From NCBI GenBank assembly GCA_003254905.1, contig QANU01019202.1:13407-77406 (forward strand): a DNA stretch of 64,000 nucleotides, read 5' to 3'. A program made the position numbers and the translations under genes. Position 1 is the first letter of the stretch. Every line of letters starts with the position of its first letter. The notes under the pieces are model-generated. The model worked only from the letters and a program-made list of their open reading frames with translations. It was not told the origin of the DNA and did no database searches. The stretch is from Nissolia schottii (lineage: Eukaryota > Streptophyta > Magnoliopsida > Fabales > Fabaceae). Below are positions 35,183 to 47,155 of this stretch, piece by piece.

Positions 35183-36767
35183 TGATGAAAGCCTTTTTAA
35201 CCACTTTCTAGAATCTTGACACAGCTTAGGTTTTGTCACAACTATGCCAAGCTCGTAGAAAGCTTATCTGCGCTTTTGTCGTTCAAATTAAATTTATATA
35301 TATCCTACTTTACGGCTTTCAGATTCCAAAGGAATCCGATTGCAGTATAGTCGGGTATAGTCGAACCACAGAGAGTTGCAAAAATATCGTTCTTGAGTTT
35401 ATTTAAGTAAACAATAAAGTGAAGGATTTGATAATTTGTTTTAATAAACTAAATAAATAAACAACATAAAAAGTGAATAGGAAACAAATCAGAGGTAATT
35501 CCGGAGCTTGTTGGGAATTTTAATCACATCATAGTTTCATGCATCCAGTTACTTATTACATAGAACTATCAATTGATTGCCCACCACCAGTTCTTAACTT
35601 ATCATCACTTTCGCGCATGACAAGATCACAGGTTTCCTTTGTTAAACTGTCACTCTCGTACACGAGCTTAACAAAGTACGCCAACATTAATCCAGATGTT
35701 AAAATGGCTAACCTTTATTCCAGTTACGGCAACAAGGTTAGATGAAATGATTTAGGTCAGACTCTAACTATTGTAACTTTCATTCACAACGTTCAAGTCT
35801 AGGTTCTAGTTAAGCATAGCATTATTGATTTTAATTTGGTTATGACCTAATTAACATAACTTTCGTTCATGTAAATAAGTCCCAAATCAAGAATCAAAAT
35901 ACTAAACAGAACTAGCATTAGGCATGAAATCATTCAAGCGAATCATAAGAAAAAGATAGATTCATATGTAATAGTTACATGGATACAAGCGAACTACAAT
36001 AGTAATCAAAATCCCAACAAAAAGAGGGTTAGGAACCCATCTTACAAGAGTATCTTGGAGGCAAGGTTTAGGCACTTACCATGACACGTGCCCACGCTAT
36101 CATGGCCATGGCTTCGCCAAGCTTCCTAGATCTCCGGCTCCTTCACAAGCCTCGTCTTTGTTCCTAACCTAACCTAAGCTAAACTAAGCTTTAGAAGTAC
36201 AACAAAATGTGTAAAGAATGGTGTTTGGAGGGGGGAGAAGAGATTGGTTTCGAAGTGGTCTGGTCCATCGCTCAGCGGTTTTAGTACCACCGCTGAGTGA
36301 TAAGTTCTGAATCGCTGGGCGGCGGTGCACTATCGCTGAGCGATTGTACTTTTACGCGTCTTCATTAAATGCTCGGCAGCTTTTGCAGGGCAGTGGCTGA
36401 CGTGGATGGCGGCGCCAGGCTGGCTCCAGCTGGCGCATTTATTACATCGGCGCAAGTTGCTTGACGACGTACTTTCGCTGAGCGATAAGTGTTCTTCCGC
36501 TGAGCGGTTTGTCTTTTAGCGCTGAGCGATACCTTGTTCTTCGCTGAGCGGTGCCTCGTCCAGAATCTTCTTTTTAAGCTCTTTACCAATTCTGCCCTTT
36601 TCTTCCATTCTTCATGGGATTATTCCTTAATTAAGCTACTTGCATCCACCTTCAAAATATATTATAAATCCTACAAAATAAGGGAATTCATTAGATAATT
36701 CATTTAAAAACATAACAGATAAGTGCCATTTTGATATGTCAATTTTGTGTAAATTAGGCACTTATCA
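35183..36767 (-). mobile_element. Solo LTR K (Tat/Ogre-like)
   Basis: It is 1585 bp, TG...CA, with the exact duplication ATTAT (35178-35182, 36768-36772). On the minus strand it starts TGATAAGTGCCTAATTTACA, which I associate with Tat/Ogre or Athila-type Gypsy LTRs, so it is a different family from the others. It nevertheless carries eight GCTGAGCG palindromes in two groups of four (36270-36340 and 36478-36550) at 21-22 bp steps. Confidence 0.8.
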
Positions 36768-37129
36768 ATTATTGTCTTGTGCTAAAAGCCTGAACAGCTT
36801 TATCTAAATTAGCTAGGTGAATAAGGACTAGTCTTTCTTACTACGGCTGCGTGCTCCTGACTCCTATCTTTCGAGTGTAATTAAGCTACTCGTCTCGGGT
36901 CGTTCCCTTGACGATACCTCATACATGAAACTCTTAATATGCATACACACATATATATATATGTATATACACTTTACCACATGCGCACTTACCTACCTAA
37001 AATCATACATACATTTATTCACATGCAAACATACACACATACTGCCACACATACACTTACTCAATCATTACATATTTGCATTTTCCTAACCTCTATACTC
37101 TATGCTTGGGGAACTTGGGGATCTCTTAC

Positions 37130-37270
37130 GCATACCGGCTTGCCGGGTTAGCGTCCTACTTCTCCGCTTTGGCACATACCGGCTTGCTGGGTTAGTGCAT
37201 CTTTTCCTTAGGCATACCGGCTTGCCGGGTTAGCACTTTCTCTTCTTACGTGTACCGGCTTGCCGGGTTA
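37130..37270 (-). repeat. CCGGC-TT-GCCGG hairpin series (J)
   Basis: ACCGGCTTGCCGGGT or a close variant starts at 37134, 37178, 37215 and 37254, with steps of 44, 37 and 39 bp. LTR G has the same block on the plus strand at 50258-50400 with loop CA instead of TT and some arm changes. Confidence 0.8.
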
Positions 37271-37669
37271 ACGCTTTTTCCTTTACTTCCGCCTTTTTCT
37301 GTCCATCCTTTACCTTCCTTTGTCATTAACCTCTTCAAATCAATCCACCATCGGGCGACTGATTCGTTAACCAATCTAAACTTGTAAGGATGGCAAGGTA
37401 ACACGTCGACCAATTCAACTTTGTGAACTGGTGAGGGGCTTGTCTGTAAGACTTTGCCAAGAGAGGGCCTCCTAACATATAACTATATACGTGTTTCCCT
37501 AAGTTCCATTATGCTTTCTTGAAAATTAAGTCATTGACCTCTAGTGTTCTAGGGTTGTCCTAACTCCTAGGTGACATCCCATCCTCATGATGCATGCTCA
37601 AATACATATAAGTATGGCCTAACCTTACTCATTGGATTCCTTAGAAACACTAAAGTCCCAACTCTGCCA

Positions 37670-37905
37670 GGTTTCATTCGAATACATGCTGTGGTATTCG
37701 AATGAAATCCCTCAGAGTCCTTTCATTCGATTGGAATAGGCTTTCATTCGAGTGAATTCCCTCGGCATCCTTTCATTCGAATACTAGGGAATTCATTCGA
37801 TTGAAATCCCAAAAATTCGCCCTCATTCGACTGCAAGGGAATTCATTTGAAGGAAAGCTCATTTTGGTTTTCATTCGACTGAATTCCTGGCGTATTCGAA
37901 TGATG
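37670..37905. repeat. Ten-unit ATTCGAAT palindrome array (J)
   Basis: Centres at 37678, 37698, 37727, 37748, 37777, 37797, 37827, 37847, 37875 and 37896; steps 20, 29, 21, 29, 20, 30, 20, 28, 21. Number and rhythm equal those of families B and G although the spacer DNA differs. Confidence 0.9.
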
Positions 37906-38284
37906 GCTTGAAAAATCGCCTCCCGAGACTCCAGTTCTCATTTTTCCACTGTTTCTAGGGTTCCAAGTAGTACAGTTATGCGTTTCATTTCTCAATCTTT
38001 CACAAAACCCTTTTAAACCAATATCCCCCCAAAATACTACTAATAAGATATACATTCAGATATACAATTAAACACATATACAGTTAAAAATTAATCCACA
38101 TAGATAGTGGACTTAGGATTACCCACCTCTGATCGAGATTCCGATTCGGTGACTCTGAAGGGGAGATTTTCCTCTTCACGATGGCATGCTCCAGCTAATT
38201 TTTGGAAACTCCGGCACGAGCTCTAGATGTGTCGGAACGAAACCCTCGGTTGACAAGGAAATGTAACTTCTGAGAAGTTACGAA

Positions 38285-38296
38285 GTTATAAATAAC
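38285..38296 (-). promoter_or_regulatory. TATA box in inverted repeat (J)
   Basis: GTTATAAATAAC has complementary flanks GTTAT and ATAAC around AA. A TTA microsatellite follows at 38385-38415. It parallels GGTTATAAATAACC in LTR G. Confidence 0.55.
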
Positions 38297-39613
38297 CGCG
38301 CACAGTAAAAAGTTATTTTCTTTTTCTTTTTACTTTTCTTTTTCCTTTCTTATGTTTTGTTGAAGCTCTGCTTCAGTTTTCATTTATTATTATTATTATT
38401 ATATTATTATTTACTTATTTATTTATTTATTTATTACTTAACTTCCTTCAAAAGTTAGTTCCCCTTATCTAGCTTCGTTTTTATTCGATCGCGTTTTGTC
38501 CGAAAAGTTTTACTCCCAGTTGCCCTAAAAATATTCTGGACATACCGTTGCGACCCATTTATTTTTCCCTTCGATCCAGAACAATTTCCTTAGGGACCAG
38601 GGACTCTTTTGCCGAGCCGAGAAATACGGACGTTTTTCAGTATCCGGGAAATCTCCGTTCGAGTCGAAACTCGTCCGGCGACTCCCAAAAATTACAAAGT
38701 AGCTAAACCTAGTTCGTGTCTCAAATTTTCTAGAGTTTCAGAGGTCTAACTCTTTTTCCCTCGCTTCCTCGGCGTTTCCCGGCCGTTCTCGGCTGCAAAA
38801 CGGACAATTTACCGACTCGTAGAAGCACGGGATGTTACAACATCCACCAAAGAGGTGAGCAAACTAGAGTTACCCACTTCTTGGGGGCTGTTCGGTGGTG
38901 GAAGAAGTGCAGGGGAAGTTGTCCTCCGAGCTTTGGACGCGATCCAAGCTTCCTGACGGAGTATCTTCGACGAAATCACGGAGCACACGGGCATAGCTTC
39001 GGCTAGGATAAGAATTTTCCTCATTTTTTTTTCTGATTTAGGGGCTGGCTATTTATTGCCAAGAGGCTGCCCTTGAATTTAACTTTTTGCCCCTATGCTT
39101 ATTTACAATTTTGCCATTATCATTTTCTTTAAAAATTAATTAATTTAAATGATAATTCATGTGTCACATCATGAATAGTGTTTTGAATTTTAAATTATTT
39201 TCCTTGAAAATCTGAATTACATCACGTGGGCTGCCCCATTTTTACTTTTCTCCCGGTTTCGTTTCACTCATGTTTTATCGTTCGCAGTGTCAGTACGTCG
39301 CGCACGGTCGTCACGCACAGTTGTCCGAAAAATATTCCGCTTGTACCGTCGCGATCCTCTAATTTCCCCGGGCATAGAAATATCACTGCTTTAAGGCATT
39401 TGTGAATTTTTCTCCGGAGGAGTATTTTTCACAGATACCTTTAACACGTCATCGAGCCCTAGTGACCGTAGACCGCTGTTCCGCTCGCAGTTTCGTTACT
39501 TCCCGACCGTCCCGATGGGATCGTGGGACTATCCTAAGGTGTTTAAAACCTTTCCCTGGTACCGGTTGGGTTTCCAGAGACTTAGGGCTCTCTGCTCAGT
39601 TCTATAGGATAAA

Positions 39614-42600
39614 TGAAACACCCTAGCTAACTGTTTACCCGTACGTAGTAAACAAAGCTCACTAGGTTGTTGTCTACTTGGTCGGAATACCTTAGTCCAT
39701 GTTATCTTTCGAAAATAGTCGTTTAAGAAAATAAGGACCGATTTTAAATTTTACCTTTACGTTGCATAATTATTAAAATAGAGCCATGCGTCAGAAAGAA
39801 CAATATAACAAAACGTGTAACTGTAAGATAGTAAAACATTCAATACATATCCAGGTGGCCCATTAGACAAAGTCACATCATTGTATATACAGTAAGTAAA
39901 ATATACATCTCATATACATAAGCTGAAGTACTGAATACATAAGTCAAACTACATCACATCAAAATACAAGGACTACTGGAATGCTACTCAGTATGTCCTC
40001 GGCAAAAATCTAAACAGCTATCTCTCTCTAAGCTCATCCAATCATAGCCGCTCATGGCTCATCTGGCGGCTCATCTGCATCCTCAAAGTACAACTCATCT
40101 TCTGTACCTGAAGTCATAAAATATTGGGAATGAGAACGGTAGGTTCTTAGTGGAAATAACTTTAGTTCTTGAGTCTCGTACTAGATTATGTCGGACTTCA
40201 GGCTGCTCAGAGATCTCTAAGTGAACGTACACAATAAAGTCCCTACCATTTATTATCTGGCCTAGCTGAACGGCTTTATCTGCATTATTGTGTGATATGG
40301 GAACTACTCTTGCTTACTACGTTCTCGTGCTGATTAACATTTCGTGTAAACCGTCTCGAGCGTGCTCTTGACGATACGGCATAACAGCAGACTATCTATT
40401 CAAGTAATCAAACTGTATAACAGAATATGTTCAGAGTACATTCAGCATAACAGAATCATCGGAATATGCATCACATGGTCATCCAACGTAGACATAACAG
40501 AATCAGCAGAATATGTGTAGCAGAGTCATCAGCATAAACATGACAGAAATAAACATGTCTAACAGAATGTACATGTGCATAACAGAATATAACAGCATAA
40601 CTATCCATTGGAATCTGTGTTATTCCCACCATAGTAATGTCCTCTGTTGACACTAGTATGACGGAATAACCTCGCACCTTCAGGGTAGGCCGACACTGTC
40701 TAGACCTTCCTGCGGTGGGCTTCCACCTGCCGTGTGCCCCCTTGGGACCCCTCGACAGTGGGCGGATATTGTACCCCCACCTAAGCTTGCCCCCTTTCGA
40801 CAATGCATAGGCGTGGTAACCGCACACCTCCAGGTATGCCATATCGACACCACCTGTGGCGGGCTTCCACATTCAGGATGCCTTGACCTCCTGGAGTGGC
40901 ATCATAATGTGGCTCACGTCATCACGGCCTGTTCAGCATGTGGCATATAGCCTTTATCAGCATGGGGCATTTGCCCTTGTTCAGCATTGGGCATTGGCCC
41001 TTTTTCAGCATTTCAGCATTTTAGCATTTTGGTACCTGCATCATGGCATACTTGTTCCCTATGGTTCATTTCAGCATCTTTACTTATCTCAGAGTTAATT
41101 CTAATGTCTTTAACTAGGTGTATCATGAATGCATGGAATGCTACAGATATCATCACAGATTACATGACATATGCATGTTTAGTACATTTCCTTCATGTAC
41201 AGCATCTACATTCATACAATTCAACTAATGATCACAGATACAACATCAAATACTAGTCTATGAGCCTCAAGAGGGTGCCATAAGCTTTCTCTAGTCTCAA
41301 GCCGCTCAGCCAAAACTGATGTTTGCTCAGCGGTTTGAGACTTTGCGCCCAGCGATAAAGGTTGTATCGCTCAGCGGTACTAACCTCATCGCTCAGCAGC
41401 TGCAACTTTCACGAATTTTCTTCCACCACCTTACACCAAAAATATCTGTTTAACTTTCCACGTGGGCTTCAGCCCGCTCAGCGGCGACTGAGACTCTGCC
41501 CAGCGGCCCCTGTTCGAAAGCTGAAAACCGAATTCCTCTTCTCTTCCATTTTCTCCCCTTGGCTTCCCATGGCACCTACTTGAGTTTCACCCATAATTCC
41601 AACACAATAATCCTATCTAATCCAGGTCACAAGACCCTTCAGAATTGTCTTCCTAAGCCTAGCATCAATTCTAGCATATTTCATCACATATTCCATACAT
41701 CACATGCATAGGCACATAAGCACACAACATACACAAACACTCATTCCACCATCAAGTGGTGAGGAACTAGAGTTACCCACTTCCTCAAGAGCTTGTTAAT
41801 GCTAGAGAAAAGATGAAATCAAGCCTTGCTTGCATGCTTGATGATTCCTTGACCTAAAATGAAAACCTTGACATAATTAGGGAAATCTAGGTTATGGAAG
41901 CTTGGCTTTGTACCAAGTGATGAAAACTCACCAACTACTCTTGCTTGTCTTCTTTGTATGCTTAGGAATGAATTATGATGATGCTTGAACTTTTCTTTGT
42001 CAAGAAAAGAGAAAACCTAGGTTATGGAAGATTAGGGTTATGGAACTTGATGTTCTTGCTTCCACTTGAAGAGAAACTCTTAACCTTGATGCTAGCTTCT
42101 CTTCTTGATAGATTTGAGAATGAATTAGAGTGATGAAAGCAAAGGATGATGATTGAATCTTGGTGGATTTGAAGCTTTGAGGTCTTGGAACCTTAGGAGA
42201 AAAATGAAAGAACTTTGGTGAATATGTGTATGTATGTTTTCGGGCTTGGGGGGCTGGCCGTGTCTTCTCATGGCCTTTGGCCATAATTATTTTCCAATTT
42301 TACCCTTAGTGTATTTTAGGTCATATTCGCTCATTAATTATTTATGTCCGGACGTCCTAAAAATATTCCGGACATACCGTTGTGACCTATTAATTATCCT
42401 TGTTAATGTTTAAATCTTAGTTGACATATTCTTACATTTAATTTCATATTAATATATTTTATAGACTCTTGTGAGTCGTGAGAAAATTATAATAAAACCC
42501 TAATTTCGACCCGAACGTCCCCAGACCCCACGAGATCGCAGAATTATTATTTTTAACTAATATTCCAGAGATAGAATTAATATTTGAATTTTATTTTATT

Positions 42601-42685
42601 TTTATCTCACTGTTTCCTTATTATTATATGTTTAATTCTTTCCTAGATAACATCTTAACTGAAGGGAAAAAGTCGGGTTGTTACA
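39614..42685 (-). mobile_element. Solo LTR A4
   Basis: It runs from TGAAACACCC at 39614 to GGGTTGTTACA at 42685, about 3.07 kb. Flanks are ATAAA and ATAAC; the related LTR A1 near 18014 reads TTAACCGG across the site, fitting a duplication with one changed base. It is the sister of A3, with a small ORF at 40052-40117, hairpins at 40625-40900 and GCTCAGCG palindromes at 41300-41400. Confidence 0.85.
40052..40117 (-). CDS. Small acidic LTR ORF (A4, 21 aa)
   Basis: It starts MTSGTEDELYF, continues EDADEPPDEP and stops. It is the homologue of the A2 and A3 peptides, with the same length and the same hairpin upstream. Most codon differences are silent. Confidence 0.5.
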   Translation of the reverse strand: MTSGTEDELYFEDADEPPDEP

Positions 42686-45600
42686 ATAACCGGAGCCGTT
42701 TTAGTGTCTGCGGAATCGTCCAAAACTCCGCAGAACTCCGTGTAACGGTCAGTTCAATCTTATCATCCGATTCTAAGGGTCAGTAGGAATTATTTGAGTG
42801 TCATCCAACTTGGCCAAAACCAAACAGAATAATCCCTACAGACTTCCACACATTTACTCTTACCCAAGGTTCTATGAGCAGTTATTCGGCGAAATTCTTA
42901 CTAAGGAAAGAGGGGGATGTTACAAAAGGCACGATCGGAATGATTATTTGGACTGAGAAAATTATTCAGAAAATTGATTACTTCCAAACGCCAGTCCAAT
43001 GATGGTTTCTTGATCTCACGGAGTGCAGCGAGGTCCGTGCCCGTTTTCGGTCAATACGGAAATCTAGTTGGGAGCCAAAGGGATCTGTGAAAGATAGGCT
43101 GACGGAAACAACTTCCCGGATACCTTGTTTCGGTATGCCATTCTGGCTGGAAAAATCCGTAGATCGCGGATATATGTTCGGAATATTTTTCGGGTATCTA
43201 TACATGGGAGAAGGAGTCCCAAACGCGATCAAACGTGACAAAACCTTAACCGGAGGCTAGGATATTTATAATAAAATAATAGAATAATAATAAAATTAAT
43301 AAATAAATATATATAAATAAGCAGCAGGGGCCACGGTTGTAAGAAGGGCCCCCCGGTTAAAAATTCAACATTTTCAATTCCTTCAATTTCTCCCCATTTC
43401 TAGTCCCGTTCCTGCATATCGCGGAAGCGCTGCCGCACTTCATAAAAATTCCTGAAGCACGCCATGGTGAAGAGAAAAATCGCCACAACAAAGCTATCGA
43501 AGCTGAATCGCCATCTGAGGTGGTAATCCTAAGCCCACTGTCTATGTGGTTGAAATTTTTAACTGTATATGTGTTATTTTGTATTTTTTACTATAAAAAT
43601 ATTAAGTAGCATTTTTGGGTAAATCAGGGTGAAAAGGGTTTTGGAAAATTTTGTTGAATGAAATGTATAACTGTACTAATTTGAACCCTAGGAATAGTGG
43701 TTTTCTATGGAAAATTGAGAACTGGAGTCTCGGGGAAGCAATTTTTCAGCTTTCATTCGAATCCTTGAGGTTTTCAGTTGAATGAAAGCCAAAGGAAGCT
43801 TTCATTCGATTGAATTCCCAGGCAGTCGAATGAAAGAGAATTGCAGGTTTCAATCGAATGAATCCCTTAGTATTCAAATGAAAGGATGCTCAGGATTTCA
43901 ATCGAATGAAACCCTATTTCAGTTGAATGAAAGGACTCATAGGGATTTCATTCGAATGCATAAATAGGCACTCAAATGCATGCTGGCAGACTTGAGATTT
44001 TAGTGGTTCCAAGGGATCCAATGAGTACAAATGCGCCTATTATGGTACAAGAAAGCATGCATCATGAGGATAGATCACTAGAGGTTATGATGTACTGAAA
44101 GCTTAATAAAGAAAGATGTTAAAAGGTAGGAACCAGAGTCTAATGAGAAAGATCAAAGTGCATAAGAACGTGATTACAAATAAATGAGAATATGATTTCC
44201 ACTGGCTTAGCCCAAAGGAAGGCGGCCAGAGTGTGTATGATATCGGTTAAAAGAAAAGATAATACACTTATGCATAGTGCACAATAGCATGATCGAAGGG
44301 AACGCAGGCATTGTTGCACGTCACCATGCTCGAAGGGAACGTATGGGGCTCGATCACGTCACGAGGCTCGAAGGGAACGCATGGGACACAATCACCTTGC
44401 ATTCATGTATATGTGGGTATTATGTGTTATATGGTAACGGTCTAGGATGGAAAGCGCAAGAACCTAGATAAGCAAGACTAGATCCCCAGTCACCTAGATA
44501 AATTAGATAAAGTTGTTCAGGGTTTTAGCAAAGAAAATAATCAGTAGGATTTTAGTATGCATGCTCACTTAGATATCCTCTGAACGGCCTGGAGGATACC
44601 GGAGAAAATGAACATTAGATAATGCCAAGGGACCCACTGAGGACCAAGTGTTCTTACCCCCACTCGGTTATGGATCCAGGTGGGCATAGTGGGGCGATCG
44701 ACCCAAGGTACGTAGGGTAGCCGACAGAGGGCTGCAGCAGATCGGAGCCGTAGCGAACAGACAACGGAAGCGCTAAGGCCATAACTGTTTTGCATTATGT
44801 TGTATGACTTTTATACTTTGTGTAATGTTTATTATTAAGGCAAATGTGTAACTGTATTTTGGGACCTTCGTTGTAAATATATATGGATATACACTTGCTT
44901 TTCATGTTCTACTAGGATCTCTACCTAACTTGTGGTAGATGCTATCGATTATTGTTATATGTCTCATCACACATGGCTCCTAATTTCGAACTTGATAAGC
45001 ACACGGACGATTTTTCAAACTGGTCCATATTTTTGCGTAAGAAATATTTGTAAAGGTAAAAGTAAGGGTTATAAGTAACCCTACACCATGAATAACAACC
45101 CTATAAGCATTGATTGCTACCATGGAGGTGGGCAGTTAGCAGGGGTGTTACAGAAGCCCAATGCAGGTAGGTCGAAAGAGGGCCTACCTGGGGGTGTGCG
45201 GGTATCCTGTCAAGTATTGTCAAAAGAGGACATGCTATGATGGGGATATCGAGTACCACGCTCGGTCGCGTCGCCAGGGCTGACCCTCACCATCCCAACA
45301 GTTGGGTGGTTGATCATATCGTTGATCGATGCATTCCTCCTATGACCTTTACGTGGTTAACTACCACACCAGTTAGAGCGTTTCCGGGTCATCAACGATA
45401 GGGAACGCAAGTAGGTTGTAGTCTTAGGCCACGGCAACAAGAGTAGAAGGGCTCAAGGAAAGTAAAGAAAGAGGAAAGTATAAAAGAGAGCATGAAAGAA
45501 AGAGTAAAGTATGAAAGAAAGAAAGAAAGAATTATAGTATGTAATGTATGCATGAATGTATGTATGTAATGTATGTAAGAATGTATGTACGGAAGTATGA

Positions 45601-45903
45601 CTAAGTAAGAAGATAAGTAAATATGATGTAAGTGCCATCAAGAGAACGCTCGAGACGGCTATGTATGTATGCGAAGGAAAGTAACAAGCACGAGAACTTA
45701 GATAAGCAAGAGTAGTTCCCCCATCACTTAGTAACGTAGATAAAATTGTTCAGGACTTTAGGCTAGATAATAATCAGTAGGGATGTTAGTATGCATGTTC
45801 ACTTAAAAACACTAGAGCGGCCTGGAGTATAACTAAATGAAACACGAGAGCGCAGAGCTACCGTTTTCCATTGAGAACCTACCATTCTCACCCCCACTAC
45901 CTT

Positions 45904-45969
45904 ATGACTCCAGGGACATGTGATGACTCGTACTACGAGGATGCGGCCGAATCGGCCGAGGAGCAGTGA
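45904..45969 (+). CDS. Small acidic LTR ORF (A-prime, 21 aa)
   Basis: It starts MTPGTCDDSYYED and ends AEEQ. The ATG lies in CACCCCCACTACCTTATG after the hairpin GAGAAC-CTACC-ATTCTC. It belongs to the same peptide family as A2, A3 and A4. Confidence 0.5.
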   Translation: MTPGTCDDSYYEDAAESAEEQ

Positions 45970-47083
45970 GGCGATCAGGACCAAACAGGGACACTAGAGA
46001 CAGCAATAGTCAGTATTTTGTTAGGGGCAACTGAAAAGTGTTACAGTTAGCCCTTGTATTTTGAGAACATGTATTGTATATGCGGAACATGTGGCTTGTA
46101 TATTATTTATTGTAATTATAACTATGTGACTTTTTGTGATGGACCAAAGTGAATGTACAGTTTATGTTTTGCTATTAATCAACTGTTGATCGTTAAGCCT
46201 CAATGGCTCTACCGTTTGTATTAACTGTTCTTTCTAACGTATGGCTCCTATTTTTATGTAATAATTTATATAATGGAAAAGTTTAAAATCGGTCGTTATT
46301 TTCCTAAACTAGTATTTTCTAGAAATTGATAACGGACTATAAGTATTCCCACCAGGTAGTAAACAACCTAGTGAGCTTTGCGTATAAATTAAGCATAGGC
46401 AGTTAGCTAGGGTATTTCACGATGATGGACACTAGACCCTGTCGGTGGTTAGCAACCACTCAGGTGTAAGCGCAGCTTGGTCGTCGTCAAGCTGGGAACA
46501 GAAGTGGTTATATTCGTATGGCCATGATTACATGGGCGAAGGACTAGATGAAAGGGACGTAACTCCGGGCCCTAAGTTCGCTTAGGGGCCTCCAGGAAAA
46601 GAGGTAAGAAGGGCGTAACCCTGGACCTGAAGTTCATCCAGGGCCATCAATATAAGAAGGACGTAACTTGGACCAAAGTTCATCCGGGAAGCGTAAGAGA
46701 ACCCCAAGTTTCACCATGCATAAAGTATGAAATGAATGAATATGCCATGATACGATGAATGAGTATGTAATGAATAAGTATATGACAATGTATGTAAGTA
46801 TATGTATGAAAGAAGTACCATCAAGAGAACGCTCAAGACGGCTATGTATGTACGCAAGAAAATTCAACAAGCACGAGAACTTAGATAAGAAAGATTAGAT
46901 CCCTAGTCACCTAGTAACTTTGATAACGCCATTCAGGACCCTAGGCAAGACAATAATAAGTAGGATGTTAGTATGCATGCAAACATAGAGATCTCCTGAG
47001 TGGCCTGGTTCATAAACGAAATAGAGAAATGCTCGACGCTAAGGTTAACCACTAAGGACAACTGTTCTCAGCCCCACTCGCTT

Positions 47084-47155
47084 ATGCTTCTAGGAGCAGG
47101 TGAAGACTACAAGGGCTATAAGGAGCCTTATGAGGAGCCACCCACGGAGCAATGA
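47084..47155 (+). CDS. Small acidic LTR ORF (C, 23 aa)
   Basis: It starts MLLGAGEDYKGYKEPYEEP and ends PTEQ. It shares the slot, the upstream CTGTTCTC...CCCCACT context and the acidic Tyr/Glu/Pro composition with the other LTR peptides, and is closest to the one at 54970. Confidence 0.45.
   Translation: MLLGAGEDYKGYKEPYEEPPTEQ

Larger units (their letters stand above)
34084..38839 (-). mobile_element. Solo LTR J (split by K)
   Basis: It runs from TGCAACGCCC at 34084 to GGGATGTTACA at 38839 with the exact duplication ACATC (34079-34083, 38840-38844). Without K it is about 3.2 kb. In element order it has a TATA box in GTTATAAATAAC (38285-38296), GTGGGTAATCCTAAG (38108), ten ATTCGAAT palindromes (37896-37678), four CCGGC-TT-GCCGG hairpins (37134-37270) and a 161-codon ORF (35048-34563). 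LTR G at 48711 is its closest relative here. Confidence 0.9.
24841..42924 (-). mobile_element. Solo LTR A2 (discontinuous)
   Basis: It runs from TGAAACACCC at 24841 to GGGATGTTACA at 42924 with the exact duplication AAAGG (24836-24840, 42925-42929). Its own parts 24841-26192, 33608-34083, 38845-39613 and 42691-42924 sum to about 2.83 kb, the same as A1 (2.80 kb), and align with it in order. Element B-prime and solo LTRs J and A4 are inserted in it. It has a TATA inverted repeat at 39047-39060, a hairpin series at 25720-25995 and a small ORF at 25307-25372. Confidence 0.85.
14252..45152 (+). mobile_element. Element B: two-LTR non-autonomous Gypsy element (discontinuous)
   Basis: Both ends carry the exact duplication GAAGC (14247-14251 and 45153-45157), and both LTRs start with the same unusual TATAA. 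The 5' LTR is 14252-19358, the internal region 19359-24774, the 3' LTR 24775-45152; each is split by later insertions (A1, A3, A2). The primer site is at 19361 and the purine tract at 24746. Without insertions the internal region is about 2.5 kb and holds only a decayed gag, so it cannot move alone. In sampled blocks the LTRs differ at a few percent, suggesting one to two million years at usual plant rates; that is a rough eye estimate. Confidence 0.85.
24775..45152 (+). repeat. Element B 3' LTR (split by A2)
   Basis: Own sequence is 24775-24840 and 42930-45152. It follows the purine tract, starts TATAACATCCC like the 5' LTR and ends GGGGTGTTACA, followed by the duplication GAAGC. Solo LTR A2 and everything in it are inserted only 66 bp from its start. 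It keeps the palindrome array near 43757-43975, CTCGAAGGGAACG repeats at 44290-44380 and the small ORF at 44670-44720. Confidence 0.85.
12269..46419 (+). mobile_element. Solo LTR A-prime (discontinuous)
   Basis: It starts TGTAACATCCCGC at 12269, ends GGGTATTTCA at 46419 and is flanked by the exact duplication CGATG (12264-12268 and 46420-46424). Its own parts are 12269-14251 and 45158-46419, about 3.2 kb. The two halves join smoothly when compared with LTR A1 on the other strand (AAGGTGGAAGC, then CCA...GGTAGGTCGAAA). It has a TATA inverted repeat at 13057-13070, GTGGGTAACTCTAG near 13214, a GCTGAGCG cluster at 13470-13700 and a small ORF at 45904-45969. Confidence 0.85.
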
